DNA of 64,000 bases from positions 356,394,010-356,458,009 of the forward strand of contig CM042694.1 in the NCBI GenBank assembly GCA_023614405.1. Direction: 5' to 3'. The notes beneath the pieces were generated by a model, which was not told the DNA's origin, did no database searches, and saw only the letters and a program-made list of their open reading frames with translations. Below, one piece after another: positions 8,769-19,523 of the stretch; within the stretch, counting starts at the first letter, position 1, and the number at the start of each line of letters is the position of its first letter. The position numbers were made by a program, and so were the translations under genes. Origin of the DNA: Avena insularis (taxonomy: Eukaryota; Streptophyta; Magnoliopsida; Poales; Poaceae).

Positions 8769-11043
8769 CTAGGTCCCTGGAGCTGGTGGTATCGTCGGAA
8801 CGAACCAGAATGTTGTGTTTGGCCGTCTTTCATTCTCCTTCAAATCGTACGACCCCACTGATGAGCCAATTGTAGGCCCCCTCCCCTCGACGTGGATTCG
8901 GCTCCAGGTTGGATCTGGAGTGTCAACATGATAGGCGCGTGAGTGTGCAGCAAACACACAGTCTGCTATCAACACCAGAAGTGCTGGCACCTCAGCAACA
9001 ACACCAGCATGTTCTTCCTGGACTCCGGCAGCAGCCTCAGCAGGCATTTCGTCAGCTTCACCAGCAGCAGCCTCAGCAGGTATTTCGTCAGCTTCACTAG
9101 CAGAAGCATTAGCAAGTATTTCGTCAGCTTCACCAGCAGCAGCATCACCAAGTATTTGTCAGCTTCAGCAGGAGCAGCAGCAGCTAGTTCTTCATCAGCT
9201 CCACCACCACCAACACCACCACCAAAGAAGAACAAGATCGGGGCTCGGCCGCTGAGCAATTACAGGTTCAACAGCTCCAGGGGCTCCGACAAAGAAAGGG
9301 TAGTTGATCCCAAGAAACACAAATTGTCCCTTCAGATTGTTGACTCTGCTCCAGACTTGCTCTACTAGGTCTTTGGATGGGCATGCGGACCTCGAGAAAA
9401 CGTGACACCACAGCGATGGGTATGAAGAAAGTTGTGTCCCCATATGTTCTATTATATCACCAACGTTGTTTAGTGCTCCCATGATATGAATCCACATGAG
9501 TTCATCATCCTATTCCGTGTTGTCTCCGAGAGGTGCCAGGAACCAGTGTCATGTCCCAAGTTCAACATCTGCTACTGCATCTTCGATGACCGGAGCTGGA
9601 ATGATGCGCAGGGCTGCGTGAGTACCTGTGTGTTACTAACAGTCAGTAAGCAGAATTTTGAATGGGATTTTACATGCTATATGACACCATGACTCACCCC
9701 AAATGGACGGCTCCCAAACACGCATGTTGCCGCTAGGTTCAGTGACCGCATAAATGCATTGCGGTCTGTACAAAGAGTAGTCGTAGGTGAAGACAGTGTC
9801 GACATACTTCTCTGGCCGCAGGAAGTCGTCGCGCAAGACTGTCCATTCATTGTCTTCTGGGCATCTAATGAATGTGATTGCCTTGTCGAACACCGCTAAG
9901 AGGTCGTACTCCCAGTTCTTCCATGCCCCCACCCGCGGTCTATGTGGGACTTGTACCTTCACGAGGTCAAGTTCTTCCATGTTGAACCTGTAAGCGAATT
10001 CGGAAATGGGCGGTGGCCACCTGTTGTTGAATGTAGTAATGTCGACAGCCCTCAAAGATTGCACTGCAAGTCTCACTGATCTATAGCCATTTTTTATAGT
10101 CCAAGTACTGCCATCCAGTGATAAAAGGACCAGCCACTCGCCATTGCCACCCACCCAGTTCTGGTCATCTTCCATTTCCGTCTCTTCTTCTTCCTTGATG
10201 TTCACCACTACTGATTCGGACCACTTATCCAGCAGCATTAGTTTTGCATGAATATTCTGCAGAGTTTGTTGTCAGTTGGTACAATCACCTAGCATAAATT
10301 CCATTGCAAATACAATTTGACAACTGGACCTTCAGATTAAAGTACACAAAATATCGCCTAAATACGAGTGTCTCCTCAGATATCGCCTAAATTGTGCCTG
10401 TGTCACTACGAAGATACTCAATATATGGAGTAGTAGCAGAGCCCCCAGAACAAACTCCTGACGATGATCATAAACAGCTCGGGGCCTAACAAATTTTAAA
10501 TCGCCTAATCTGCTTTGTTTTATTTTAGGAAATGAATATCACCTAGCGTGCATTCCATTGCAAAATCGAAATTGACATCTCGCCTATCACCTAAACTAAG
10601 ACTGTCACTACGAAAATACCGTAATATCAGGTACGGCGTAGCTTCCAAGATGAGAATAGTCTTAAATGGTTCGATTTGTTCAAACCGTGCGTGCAAACAA
10701 CATGTTCGACGAAAGGAACATAGGATTCCGATGACAGTTCAGCACATATGAATCAACGATATGACTGAACGAATAAGCTAGATACTGGAACTTACGTGGC
10801 CATCACGGTCATTTGGCCATTTGCTGTTATCAGGGTAAAGAAGGCCTGGCATGCCGAACGGTTGTTCGTCCATGTTACGCATCATCAAGCGGTAGCTAGG
10901 GATGCGGCGAGCGAGGCGGCCGGCTGAGATGATGTCCAACCCTGAGGCAATCCTCAATCCTCGCGGTAGCGGTCGCCCTGGCCATCCGCGTCATCGTCGC
11001 ATGCCTTTCGCTTCAGCCTACTACTACCCCAAGCTCTACCCAT
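8769..11043 (-). pseudogene. DUF295/KIB1-like beta-propeller protein, degenerate, three-exon remnant
   Basis: Exon 1 (11043-10796) ends at a GTAAGT donor and encodes RRIPSYRLMMRNMDEQPFGM then LLYPDNSKWPNDRDGH. Exon 2 (10256-9698, acceptor CTGCAG, donor GTGAGT) encodes NGEWLVLLSLDGSTW, DKAITFIRCPEDNEWTVL and IYAVTEPSGNMRVWEPS. Exon 3 from 9613 joins in phase and gives RIIPAPVIEDAVADVELG, WSRVNNLKGQFVFLG, a repeated acidic segment, and a tail VGSYDLKENER ... FWFVPTIPPAP. This order resembles DUF295 (KIB1-like propeller) proteins, which in grasses often end in (V/S)YDL and a (I/F)WF.PS motif. Lesions: a frame change in exon 1, a TGA after VELGT in exon 3, a second stop soon after, and a 1-bp deletion in the repeat (about 9157). 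Family call is by motif memory, not by search. Confidence 0.62.
9031..9173 (-). repeat. 36-bp coding minisatellite, 4 copies
   Basis: Units start at 9031, 9067, 9103 and 9139 (36, 36, 36 and 35 bp). On the minus strand each encodes a 12-residue acidic/alanine unit of the form GEADE(I/M)PAEAAA. The unit at 9139-9173 lacks one base, which breaks the frame of the host gene. It lies inside the DUF295-like pseudogene between its FVFLG block and its C-terminal motif. Confidence 0.85.
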
Positions 11044-11619
11044 AGCGGCAAATCCGGTAGATTAATGGAGGCGTTGTGATAAGGAGGCGGATGGATTCGA
11101 GAGGGGATGGAATCAGGGATGGGGGCAGTTGTTCGAGTGGGGAGTGAATCTGCAAGGAACCGCCGCCACCGCCGGTTCTCGTCCGCGTGGAAGACAAGAA
11201 GGGGAGCATAATTATTGAGGGTAGGCACCAGAACCGTCTCGAGGAAGTGAAAAAATAAATCGCAAGAGAGAAATGTGCGGCCCGCCTGTCAGTGAGTGAA
11301 GGTCGGCACGCGCAAACGTGCCTACGTTTGACTTGGATCGTGCATGGCAGACCTCGATTCCACCGCATGCAAGTGGCGCTGAACAAATTTTAGGAAGCGC
11401 TAGCGTCGATGTGTAAAACCGCCATTTTTCTCCACCTTCGCCCTACTACGAACGGTCGTGCACCATTCCAGTTATTGGTAAGGGCGGTTCCAATCTTTCA
11501 CTTCTCCGTCTCGTTTCCTCCTCCACGGCCTCATCGTCTTTCTCCTCCATGGCCTCATCCATTTCCTCGACCACCGCATCACCCTCTTCCTCCGTATCCT
11601 TTCCCTCTTGCCTATAGTC
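11044..11619. other. Intergenic region between divergent gene remnants
   Basis: No gene is recognised. This is the shared upstream region of the DUF295-like remnant (minus) and the exonuclease remnant (plus). It has CT-rich runs (11500-11610) of the kind common in plant 5' leaders. No convincing TATA box was found on either strand. Confidence 0.5.
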
Positions 11620-12513
11620 ATGGACGCTCCGGACGTCCGAAACGACGGTAGGCAAGAAACTGTGCACTTCGACATCGAAGTACATGGCGGGAAGAAGATC
11701 GATGTCGTCTACACCACCGACCCTCGGACGGTGAGGAACACTCTGAATAATTACAGTTGGCGCGATTCAAGAAAACAGGTTCGTAGGTCTCGACCTCGAG
11801 TATCGTCGTGATCACCGTAGGATCGCTGGTGCAACTCTCCATGAAGGGCACGTCCTCGTATACCAGCCTTTTTGCGAGAAGGGGCCGACGGATCTGTAGA
11901 CTTTCTTTGTCTTTTTGCTCCTGAACCGTTTGTTTGCAAAAGTTATTGGTATATTATTTGTCTAAATTCATTTTCATGCAGGTGGGGCGAAAGCATTAGG
12001 GATCTGTTTCATGACTTTCTCGTGAACCAGCACATAACATTTACTAGTGTTGACATCACGAATGACACTAAACTGCTTGAAAGCCCGACTGTCAACATTA
12101 GAATCCCAAAGGAGTGCAGAGTGGACATCCAGGAAATTTACTAGATCCCAGGGACGAAGGGCGGCAAGACCGAGATGGAAGCTCTTGCCTCCGAACTCAT
12201 CGATCCGTGGTACGCTGACATGAAGGACAGATTGCCGAGATGTTCGTGGAGGCGTTTAGGGCATGATTAATGGGAGGATAAGCTACTTTCTGAACCTAAT
12301 CTGAAGTACGCTGCAATTGACGGGTATGTTAGCCACGAGTTGTACCGCCAGATTGTAAAATCTCGTTCGAGGCTTCGCATCATTGAACCACCACCAAGGC
12401 AGGTTGTTTTCCCCACATGCCGGAGTGTAGATGAATCTACAACCCGGGGCAAGCGACCGAAGGCATCCTGGGATCGGTTGCCTTCTCCAACAGGCTGGGA
12501 TATAGACTATTAG
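11620..12513 (+). pseudogene. 3'-5' exonuclease (WRN-like, DEDDy) pseudogene, plus copy
   Basis: The start ATG at 11620 opens MDAPDVRNDGRQETVHFDIE. A +1 frame change near 11775 is needed to read VGLDLEYRRDHR, the Exo I motif (D-x-E). After a probable intron ending TTCATGCAG at about 11981, the frame gives WGESIRDLFHDF, FTSVDITNDTK (Exo II region with the Asp) and, past further lesions, NLKYAAIDGYVSHELYRQI (Exo III, Y/A..D). Stops interrupt at about 12142 and 12267, and a frame change lies at about 12240. The C-terminal tail runs to TAG at 12511. Intact homologues degrade nucleic acids from the 3' end. This copy is broken and is the inverted partner of 12923-13540. Confidence 0.8.
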
Positions 12514-12922
12514 TGCATGATTGTTGTGTTTATGAAAACATGTTATTTCAGAAGTACACTATGTGAGTAATTACAAACTGATGTGTATTACCATTGTCAA
12601 ACTATAATCTGGGTTTGGTTATGACTGTATCCTTCGCTATAATCTGGGTTTGGTTATGACTTATGACTGTATCACACACCTTATGCATTTCAGTCTTGGA
12701 TTCTGCCGCATGCAAATGGCACAGACAAAATTTGTAAGAATGAATGTTGAGCATACAAAAGGGGTAATGTAATTCATACAGGTTAAGTAGCTAATAGCAC
12801 AGGGATCATACGAGCTTGGTTCTTACACACAGAATGCTTAGAAAATACATGCGAGATAAAATACAGGCGAGATAAAACTAGGAACGAAATGCGAAACTCG
12901 TAGTGGTAAACAGCACACTCAC
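12514..12922. other. Intergenic, with a short tandem duplication
   Basis: This AT-rich spacer lies between the two convergent exonuclease pseudogenes. Positions 12602-12631 and 12636-12673 carry the same approximately 30-bp sequence (CTATAATCTGGGTTTGG...), the second with an inserted TTATGAC. No gene is visible. Confidence 0.7.
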
Positions 12923-13540
12923 CAACCCACCAGAACCTGTTGAGCATCTCGTAGCAGACATACGCGTCCCTGGCTGCGTACTTGATCGCATCGTAATCCA
13001 GGTGCCTCCAGTCCCATCGCTCGTGCAGGTGCTTTGGGAACTCGACTTTCTTGCCGGCATACTCGTAGTCGATGAGTCGGCAACGAGTCTAGTCATGCCC
13101 TAAACGCCATCTGGGTACCTCCACAAACGTTGGAGATCGACATGATTGACGACATGAACGAGGAGATCCCGTTCTAGCTTCGGAGTGTCGTTCTTGATGT
13201 CGACGCTGGCGAAGTAGATCTCCCTCCTGTGTAGGAACTCGCGAAGCTCCGGGCATACAGATTTGGCCCTACATACGTGATATAGGAGGCAGTGGTTGCG
13301 CATGGACAGCTTCAAAAGCACCGTCCTCTTCCTATCTCCGGTATACTCGAGGTCAAGGCCGACGATCTTGTACCTGTCCATCGGCTCCTGTAGCCACCGC
13401 TCGTACATTGCGATGACCTTGGCGACCTCCACTGACGCATTTGTGTGGACGACCGTCAGCTTGGTGGTGCCATGGGAGGTGACTGTGTACTTGTCGGTGT
13501 AGTCGCTCCCGTCGCCGAACACGCCATACTCAAGGCCCAT
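12923..13540 (-). pseudogene. 3'-5' exonuclease (WRN-like, DEDDy), minus copy, probable pseudogene
   Basis: The start ATG at 13540 gives MGLEYGVFGDGSDYTDKY, and the frame stays open for 146 residues. Exo I is KIVGLDLEYTGDRK, followed by CLLYHVCRAKSVCPELREFL and the Exo II region FASVDIKNDTPKLERDL. A TAG at 13100-13102 and then a frame change at about 13080 interrupt it. In the new frame RLIDYEYAGKKVEFPKHLH and DYDAIKYAARDAYVCYE (Exo III, with Tyr and Asp) follow, ending at a possible GTGAGT donor below 12923. All catalytic motifs are present but not in one frame. It is better preserved than the plus copy. An unusual intron removing the stop cannot be excluded. Confidence 0.8.
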
Positions 13541-14651
13541 GGCAGCTTAATGCAATGCGGTGGCCTAGGGTCGGTAGCGGTGGCTACGACTGGGCGTGGC
13601 GGTGGAGTGATCTGTTGCGGTGGTATGGCCAGGAGGAGGCGGTGCCTGCGGCAGCGTCAATGGTTCTTGCGGTGGCAGTGGCGGCGGAAGGAATGAGTTG
13701 GGGATTTTTGCACAGTGATGTGTTGAGCAGACGGAAGGCGATGCTTAAATTCTGTTTACCAATATTCCGGTCATACCCATGTGGAAGCAAGTTTGACCGG
13801 GCGAGCACTGATGGTTTCCAATCCTAGCGATTAAATTCGGCATCCATCCTAGTAGGCGATGGGACGGGTGTGCGATGTGGCTTTGGCGTGGCAGAGACCG
13901 GTCACGTAGACCACCGTCCCGTTGCCGATCCGCAGCGGGTGCGCGGTGCTGACACGACGTAACGTGACAGGACAGAAGGAAGTGTACAGTTATTATTAAT
14001 TCCTAACAAGTTTAAGAAGTGTAAGCATAGACATGGACCTAGCATCCCTGCACCCGATCAGCCCAGCTGAAAGCGCAAAGCTTGTCCAGAATTTGCCAAA
14101 ATGAAGCTCGTTTTCCCATGCTTCTATAAGGTTCTCTGTAGGCCACTTGTGTAAGCATGCACGATCAAACACACGTGTCGGTGGAAAAGCATTAGGTTTC
14201 AACGCACCACATAGTTTAGGGATTTAGAATAGCTACATTGTGGAGCTCTAGCCAAATTGCATGGTAAAGCCAAATTCAGCTTTTTGTCAGATTTAGCTAT
14301 AGCAACATTGTGTCTCGTTTGTCCTCACTTTTGCCCTCCCGATATTCCGAAGCCCTCACATGCGCTCGGAGGGGGGTGCCGTCTGGTCAAAGGCTTGGCC
14401 GTTACATGCGCCATGCCGCCTAAAGTGGAATTTTTGTTTGTTATTTGGCCTTTTTAAGAGCGCCTTTTCCCCTCTCTCTCAAACAATTGTGTTTTTTTGC
14501 GCAAAAAGGTAGGGAATCTAGAGCAGATTCTCTTTTCATTCATTGTTCCTTTTGCGATCGTTTTTCCCCAATCTAGTAGCAAATCTAGAGCAACAAAACA
14601 AACCAGCACCATAAATAAATTCAGTAAACAGAGCAGATGTAGAAAAAGCAG
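13541..14651. other. Intergenic, no gene recognised
   Basis: GCGGTGG-rich sequence (13555-13690) lies just upstream of the minus exonuclease copy, followed by mixed sequence. A 68-residue minus frame (14202-13996) has no recognisable domain. Nothing else can be supported. Confidence 0.55.
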
Positions 14652-15676
14652 CTAATATAGGTTATATAGTACGGTACTTAACGAGGTTCGACAATAGGTC
14701 GGCAGCAGCACGGCTGTGTTCAACACAGACAAGACAAAAAGAAGCTGCTTTCTGACAGCGGCAATGATCAAGGCCCTCGTGGCCTCTGCCAGGAGGGCAT
14801 CCGCCTCCTCCCTGTGGCGCCTCCTCCACTTCTTGCTGCCCAGCCCCTTGACCTTGGGCGCCTTGGGTCTGATCGGGGGCATGCGACCCTCCTCGATAGA
14901 CACATTCTAGAGGTTGTGGAGATGAAGACCGAGCGCCTGGTGCTTGGCCATGAAGCCGTGGACGTTCACGGACTCGCCGCAGATCCTCACGTCCTCGGCA
15001 TGCTTCACGAGGGAGGTGAAGTCCATGGCGCGAAGCCTCCTGGTGGGGCAGAAGAGGCACCTATACACATCGCCGGCGAGGAAGTTGTTGTGCTGACCGG
15101 ACTTTAGCCTCCTCAGCACATGACGAGTCTTGGTGTCCTTGGACTCGTCGTTGCTGCGGAGGTCGCTGCTATCCTCCTATTGGAAGAAAACAGTAGAGTG
15201 AAATAAGGACATGATGGAGATACTTTGATTATCGGGATAGATTTTTTGCATAAATTAATCGAATGAGATCTCCCGATTATTCCCCAAATCTCAAACCAAA
15301 TCGAATACTGATCCCAACTATGAACAGGGGGATTCATCGAAAATCGAGATCTAACACAAGAGGATTAGCTACTGTAAAAAATACGAACAGCCGAGCCCTA
15401 ATAACATACGATCTAGCATCCAACAATGGGAACAGGGGAAGAACAAGGGAAGGGGAGGAAAGCCTGGTTACCTGAGACCATGGGTCGGCGATGCTGGTGT
15501 CATATGGGTTCTCTAGCCTTATGTAGACAACCTCCTCGTAGGGGTCCCAGCCGAGCGGGGTCTTTCCGAGACCGGCGGGGGCCTCCTTGTTTGGCGCCTT
15601 CTGACGGATGCGGGACGAGACGGGGGCTCTCGCCGGCCTTGGAGGCGCCGATGGCCACCGTGCCGTTCTTCTCCAT
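14652..15676 (-). pseudogene. zf-XS zinc-finger protein, proximal copy, damaged
   Basis: Exon 1 (15676-15472) starts MEKNGTVAIGASKAG but needs a 1-base frame change to reach the conserved TPLGWDPYEEVVYIRLENP and its GTAACC donor. Exon 2 (from 15176, acceptor AATAG) joins in phase: DSSDLRSNDESKDTKTRHVL, YRCLFCPTRRLRAMDF, SLVKHAEDVR, FMAKHQALGLHL. The CxxC followed by HA and KH..L is the zf-XS zinc-finger pattern, which in plants accompanies XS-domain RNA-silencing proteins (SGS3-like); no XS domain is seen here. A TAG at 14907-14909 interrupts a frame that otherwise continues basic (KVKGLGSKKWRRRHREE) to 14652. Exon layout matches the gene at 16435-17279, so they look like tandem paralogues. 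Confidence 0.65.
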
Positions 15677-15939
15677 CGCCGACGTGGTTGGAGTTTTGTT
15701 GGGCGTTTGCAGAAGGTGATGGGACAGTGGAGACGGTTGAGTGAGCGAGTGCGTGATGAGAGGGAGTGGGGAGGCCTCTATTAAAGGAGAAGGGAAGCGA
15801 CAATTCGTTGCACTACCATGCAGCGCGTACGCTAATACACCGTGCACGGCCGCACGTGTCCACTACCGCCCCGTGCACCGCACAAGCGTACCGTGAGTCG
15901 CGTTTTATTCCCTCGTGTCTAACCCTGGCGATTCAGTTG

Positions 15940-16228
15940 TACTCAGTTTTGCCCTCGAGCGTAACACTAGCGGTTTGGTTCCATTTTTAAATCATTTTCT
16001 ATTTTCTATTTGAATCCCTTTGTCACGCTTTCCCTTGTTTTTTAAGTTCTACTTAGTCTTGCCCTTGGTTTTTAAGTTCTACTCAGTTTTGCCCTTGGTT
16101 GCTACTCGGTTTTCCCGTCTCTTTGTATCCATCTCTACTTTTGTGCTCATCTTCACTACGCCTGATTGGTTGAGACAGTTATCATACGGATCGTGCCCAC
16201 CAACCGTTGATCCTCTGTGATCTAGCGG
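15940..16228 (+). repeat. Left arm of inverted repeat flanking the distal zf-XS gene
   Basis: The best-matched part is 16155-16228 (CTACGCCTGATTGG ... CGGATCGTGC ... CCAACCGTTGATC). It recurs in reverse complement at 17712-17787 with roughly 85 percent identity by eye. Further out both arms carry two or three copies of a CTACTCAGTTTTGCCC-like element, but alignment there is loose. This could be a terminal inverted repeat of a transposon or duplicated promoter sequence. Confidence 0.6.
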
Positions 16229-16434
16229 ACAGGATAACCCTTATATCTGTCGGGGGCACCCCTCTATCCATGCAAAATAACGAGTATGCCATCAGAACTT
16301 TAACTCCATAAACAGATGAACTTGAATATATTTTGAAAGGTACGAAAATAGAAATCTCCATAGTTTAAGGGTCTAGATACGGTAAGAGAACTAAATATTA
16401 TTAGTGGCCAGGCCAAAGATGACGGGTTGGTCGG

Positions 16435-17279
16435 CTAGAAGTTGTTGATTCCTAAGTAAGGGGACACTAGGCCGGTCTTGAAATACTCCCTCAGGAATTT
16501 GCCATAAGCAGCATGCTTAGCCTTGGTCGCCAACTTGTGTTTACTAGCCGGGCTTTTACCGATGTCAACCGCATGCGGAATCAAGCTGGAAATCCTCAGG
16601 TTGACTCCTTTCTTACAGAAAGGGCACTTGAGCTCCCCAAGTCGAGTGCGGAAAGGGATTATCCCGCCCTTGAGCTTCTTCATGACATGGCGGCTCTTTT
16701 TGGCCCTGGTCTCCTTGTCAGAGTCCATCTCACTTGAATACACCTGTAATGTGTGGAATACAAACCGAAATGAGCAAAATAATAAATATATATTTCTTCC
16801 ACCATTCCAAGTTATTTTCGATGAAATAACATGTCTATACAGGTTCAGCAGTTCATTACGGTCGTTTCCCCAGCTCGCTCCTAAATTAATGTGGTTTGTG
16901 TTCTTGGTAACTTATTAATAAATAAATAATGTGGATTCATTCAGAAATGACTAGATCTCTCCATGTACCGGTTCGTACGTTGCATCTAATCATTAGGACT
17001 AGATTTTTTATGACGCCAGGATAGATTAAGCTCAAGCAGAAAATATGAAACATGTAGAAATAGATGTACCTCCGGGTACACGAGCGGAGTGTGTTCGTCA
17101 AACTCCACGCCCTCATCGGCGCCTCCAAAGTCGTCAGCATTGGCGAGCACATGGTCCCCCAAGGGGTTGAACTGCACGTCCTCCTCGCCTTGTGTTGCGT
17201 GATGCTCCTCTAGATCTACCGCGTGAAGCACCACCCCGGCGGCGATGCCTGGACACTCACCCCCACGCACTGGTTTCAT
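16435..17279 (-). CDS. zf-XS zinc-finger protein, distal copy, two exons, apparently intact
   Basis: The first ATG of the frame is at 17279 (MKPVRGGECPG). Exon 1 runs to 17070 and ends at a GTACAT donor; it is acidic (VDLEEHHATQGEEDVQF, GVEFDEHTPLVYPE). Exon 2 starts at 16743 after ACATTACAG, joins in phase 0, and reads VYSSEMDSDKETRAKKSRHV, LKCPFCKKGVNLRISSLIPH, then SKHKLATKAKHAAYGKFLRE, stopping at TAG 16435-16437. Predicted length is 172 residues. CPFC, HA and KHAAYGKFL form a zf-XS zinc finger. Members with XS and coiled-coil domains act in RNA silencing, but this short protein has neither, so its function is unknown. It lies between inverted repeats (15940-16228 and 17712-17890), which could mean it was carried by a transposon. 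I see no clear TATA box; CATTAAAAAC at about 17379-17388 is possible. Confidence 0.68.
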
Positions 17280-17943
17280 GGAGAAGGTTCGTGCAAGTAC
17301 GTTCAAGATTGTGGGGTTTTGCTGGATAGGGAAGAGAGAGTAGTGTATGAGTGCGAATGGAGGACCCGATAGGCTGGGTTTTTAATGCGGGGGCATTTAG
17401 GCCTCCTCGAGGGCCCCGGTTAGCAGCTCTTCCGGCTGCGGCTGCCGTGTGGAAGGCTCATGTGGTGGGGGCCTATCGGAAGTGAGAGTGCAGGCGCGCT
17501 GCATAGTAAAAATGGTATAGCCCATGGGCCGTGGATGACCAGTTGCCGTGCAGTAGACTTGTAGCCTTTGCAGACTAGATTAAACATGGCATGACCACTC
17601 GACGACTTTTTCCATGGACGGCATCGTGTTCCTTCTTGTAGAAGTCTCGTTGAGGGAGACGTCCGTGCTGTCTCATGTTGTCCTGTGAAGGGCACGACGT
17701 GTGCAACGAGCCTCGTTGGATCACACAGGATCAACGGTTGGTGCGCACGATCCGTGTGACAACTGTGACAACCAATCATGGCGTAGCAGACAGAGTGGGC
17801 ATAGGTTTGGGCTTCTACGAAAGAGAGAGAGGGGGCAAAACTAGGTAGTATCAAAAAAACTAGGGCAAAGCTGATTAGTATAAAAATGGAAAGTGGGTAT
17901 CTTTTACAATGAAATGCATCGTGGCATACATCAAATTATGCCA
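17280..17943. other. Upstream region of zf-XS gene up to the satellite edge
   Basis: No gene is recognised. It holds the probable promoter of the zf-XS gene, the right arm of the inverted repeat (17712-17890), and a 7-bp inverted repeat TGGCATA/TATGCCA at 17922-17943 directly beside the first satellite unit. A 144-residue minus frame (17854-17420) lacks recognisable features. Confidence 0.5.
17712..17890 (-). repeat. Right arm of inverted repeat flanking the distal zf-XS gene
   Basis: Read on the minus strand, it gives CTACGCCATGATTGG ... CGGATCGTGC ... CCAACCGTTGATC, matching 16155-16228. Further copies of the TTTTGCCC element follow to 17890. Confidence 0.6.
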
Positions 17944-18682
17944 AGATAGATCCACTAGAGTTCATTCAATGTGTGTTCTTTCCACAAACCACACATGGAT
18001 CAACCAGTGGTCATTGCATGTGCATTCTTTTCCACAAACCACATATGGATCCATTAGAATCATTGCATGTGTGTTCTTTTCACAAACCACACATGGATCA
18101 ACCAATGGCATTGCATGTGTGTTCTTTCCACAAACCACACATGGATCAATCAGTGTCATTGCATGTGTGTTCTTTCCACAAATCACATATGGACCCACTA
18201 GAGTCATTGCTTGTGTGTTCTTATATTAAAACCAGCAATAGAGTCGTTGCATGTCTGTTCTTTTCCACAAACCACATATGGATCCATTAGATTCATTGCA
18301 TGTGTGTTATTTCCACAAACCACACATGGATCAACCAATGGCATTGCATGTGTGTTCTTTCCACAAACCACACATGGATCAACCAGTGTCATTGTATGTG
18401 TGTTCTTTCCACAAATCACATAAGGACCCACTAGAGTCATTGCTTGTGTGCTCTTATACTAAAACGAGCACTAGAGTCATTGCATGTGTGTTCTTTTCAC
18501 AAACAACATATGGATCCACCAGTGTTCACTTCATGTGTGTTCTTTCCACAAACCACTTATGGAACCACCAGTGTTCATTGCATGTGTGTTATTTTCCACA
18601 AACCACATATGGATCAACCAGTGGTCATTGCATGTGTGTTCTTTTCACAAATCACATATGGACCCACTAGAGTCATTGCATG
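17944..18682. repeat. 48-bp satellite array, left segment
   Basis: The first recognisable units begin at about 17955-17967 and run without a break to the retrotransposon at 18683. Units are the same types as in the main array, including two 40-bp short units (about 18219 and 18451). The phase continues exactly across the insertion into 23044. Confidence 0.95.
18678..18682. other. Target-site duplication, left copy (GCATG)
   Basis: GCATG directly precedes the LTR TG at 18683 and is repeated at 23044-23048. Removing the element and one copy restores a normal satellite unit. Confidence 0.93.
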
Positions 18683-19523
18683 TGATATGGGGTGGCCCGA
18701 TCTTCTCAGCAAGCACTTTGTCGATGGTGATGGTGGATGATAGATAACTAGCCTGTAGCTATGAACTCTCCCGCTCGATCCCTGATGCCAATGCAACAGC
18801 TCTCGAACCTTGTAGGATATTCACAACACCACGCTCTTGCGCACGCAGCCTTGACCACGAACGGTAGTCTGCAATCTACTAATTCCCAATGGAACAACAG
18901 ATCACACTCAATTATAGTTGGTAGATTCGAACACAGGGTAATTCCAGAGGTTCTATGAAAGAAACAACTCCAAAATATTTTAACGTGGTCTTAATCCTAA
19001 CTTGTGACGGCTACAGAGGTTTATATGAGGGCTGGGGCGTCCTCCCCTCTAAACGGGCCTAAAAACAGCCATAACTTGGCCCAAACTGGCTCGGTTTGAC
19101 TCAAACTGATACATACCGACCCATACATGGGTTCGGCCTTATTGGCACGCAGTCCAAACGTCGTGGAACACCTCAAACATGTAATTCTTGGTGCGCCATC
19201 TCTCTCTCTCTTGCACATACGTGATTCCTTCATTGCCTCCTAGTGCGCATGCCTCCCGCTCCTCCCTCGCGCACTTGTTGATATTGGAAATCAGCGCTTG
19301 TCCTTCTTGCTGCAACTCTCCTCCTCCTCGCGCAACGCTTGTGTTATCAATAAACCTGATCATACAAAGATGCATAGACTTAGGTAGTATAAAGTTCTCA
19401 TTAAGTAAAACATCAGGTTCAATTAAGAGTGAATTCACCTGATAGTCATTATTGATTTGACTCAATATTTCCTTCCAGTTCAGGCAGTCAGAATCATCAT
19501 AATCCCTGTATATATCCTCATCA
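18683..19523 (-). repeat. 3' LTR of the non-autonomous element
   Basis: 841 bp, plus-strand ends TGATATGGGG and TCCTCATCA. It contains the C-terminal part of the long ORF (19523-19139). It is nearly identical to 22207-23043. Confidence 0.93.

Noticed and set aside
13996..14202. 68-residue minus-strand frame between the exonuclease and zf-XS genes
   Set aside because: It is too short, with no recognisable motif and no evidence for exons nearby.
17420..17854. 144-residue minus-strand frame upstream of the zf-XS gene
   Set aside because: It overlaps the inverted-repeat arm and probable promoter, and has no domain or splice support.
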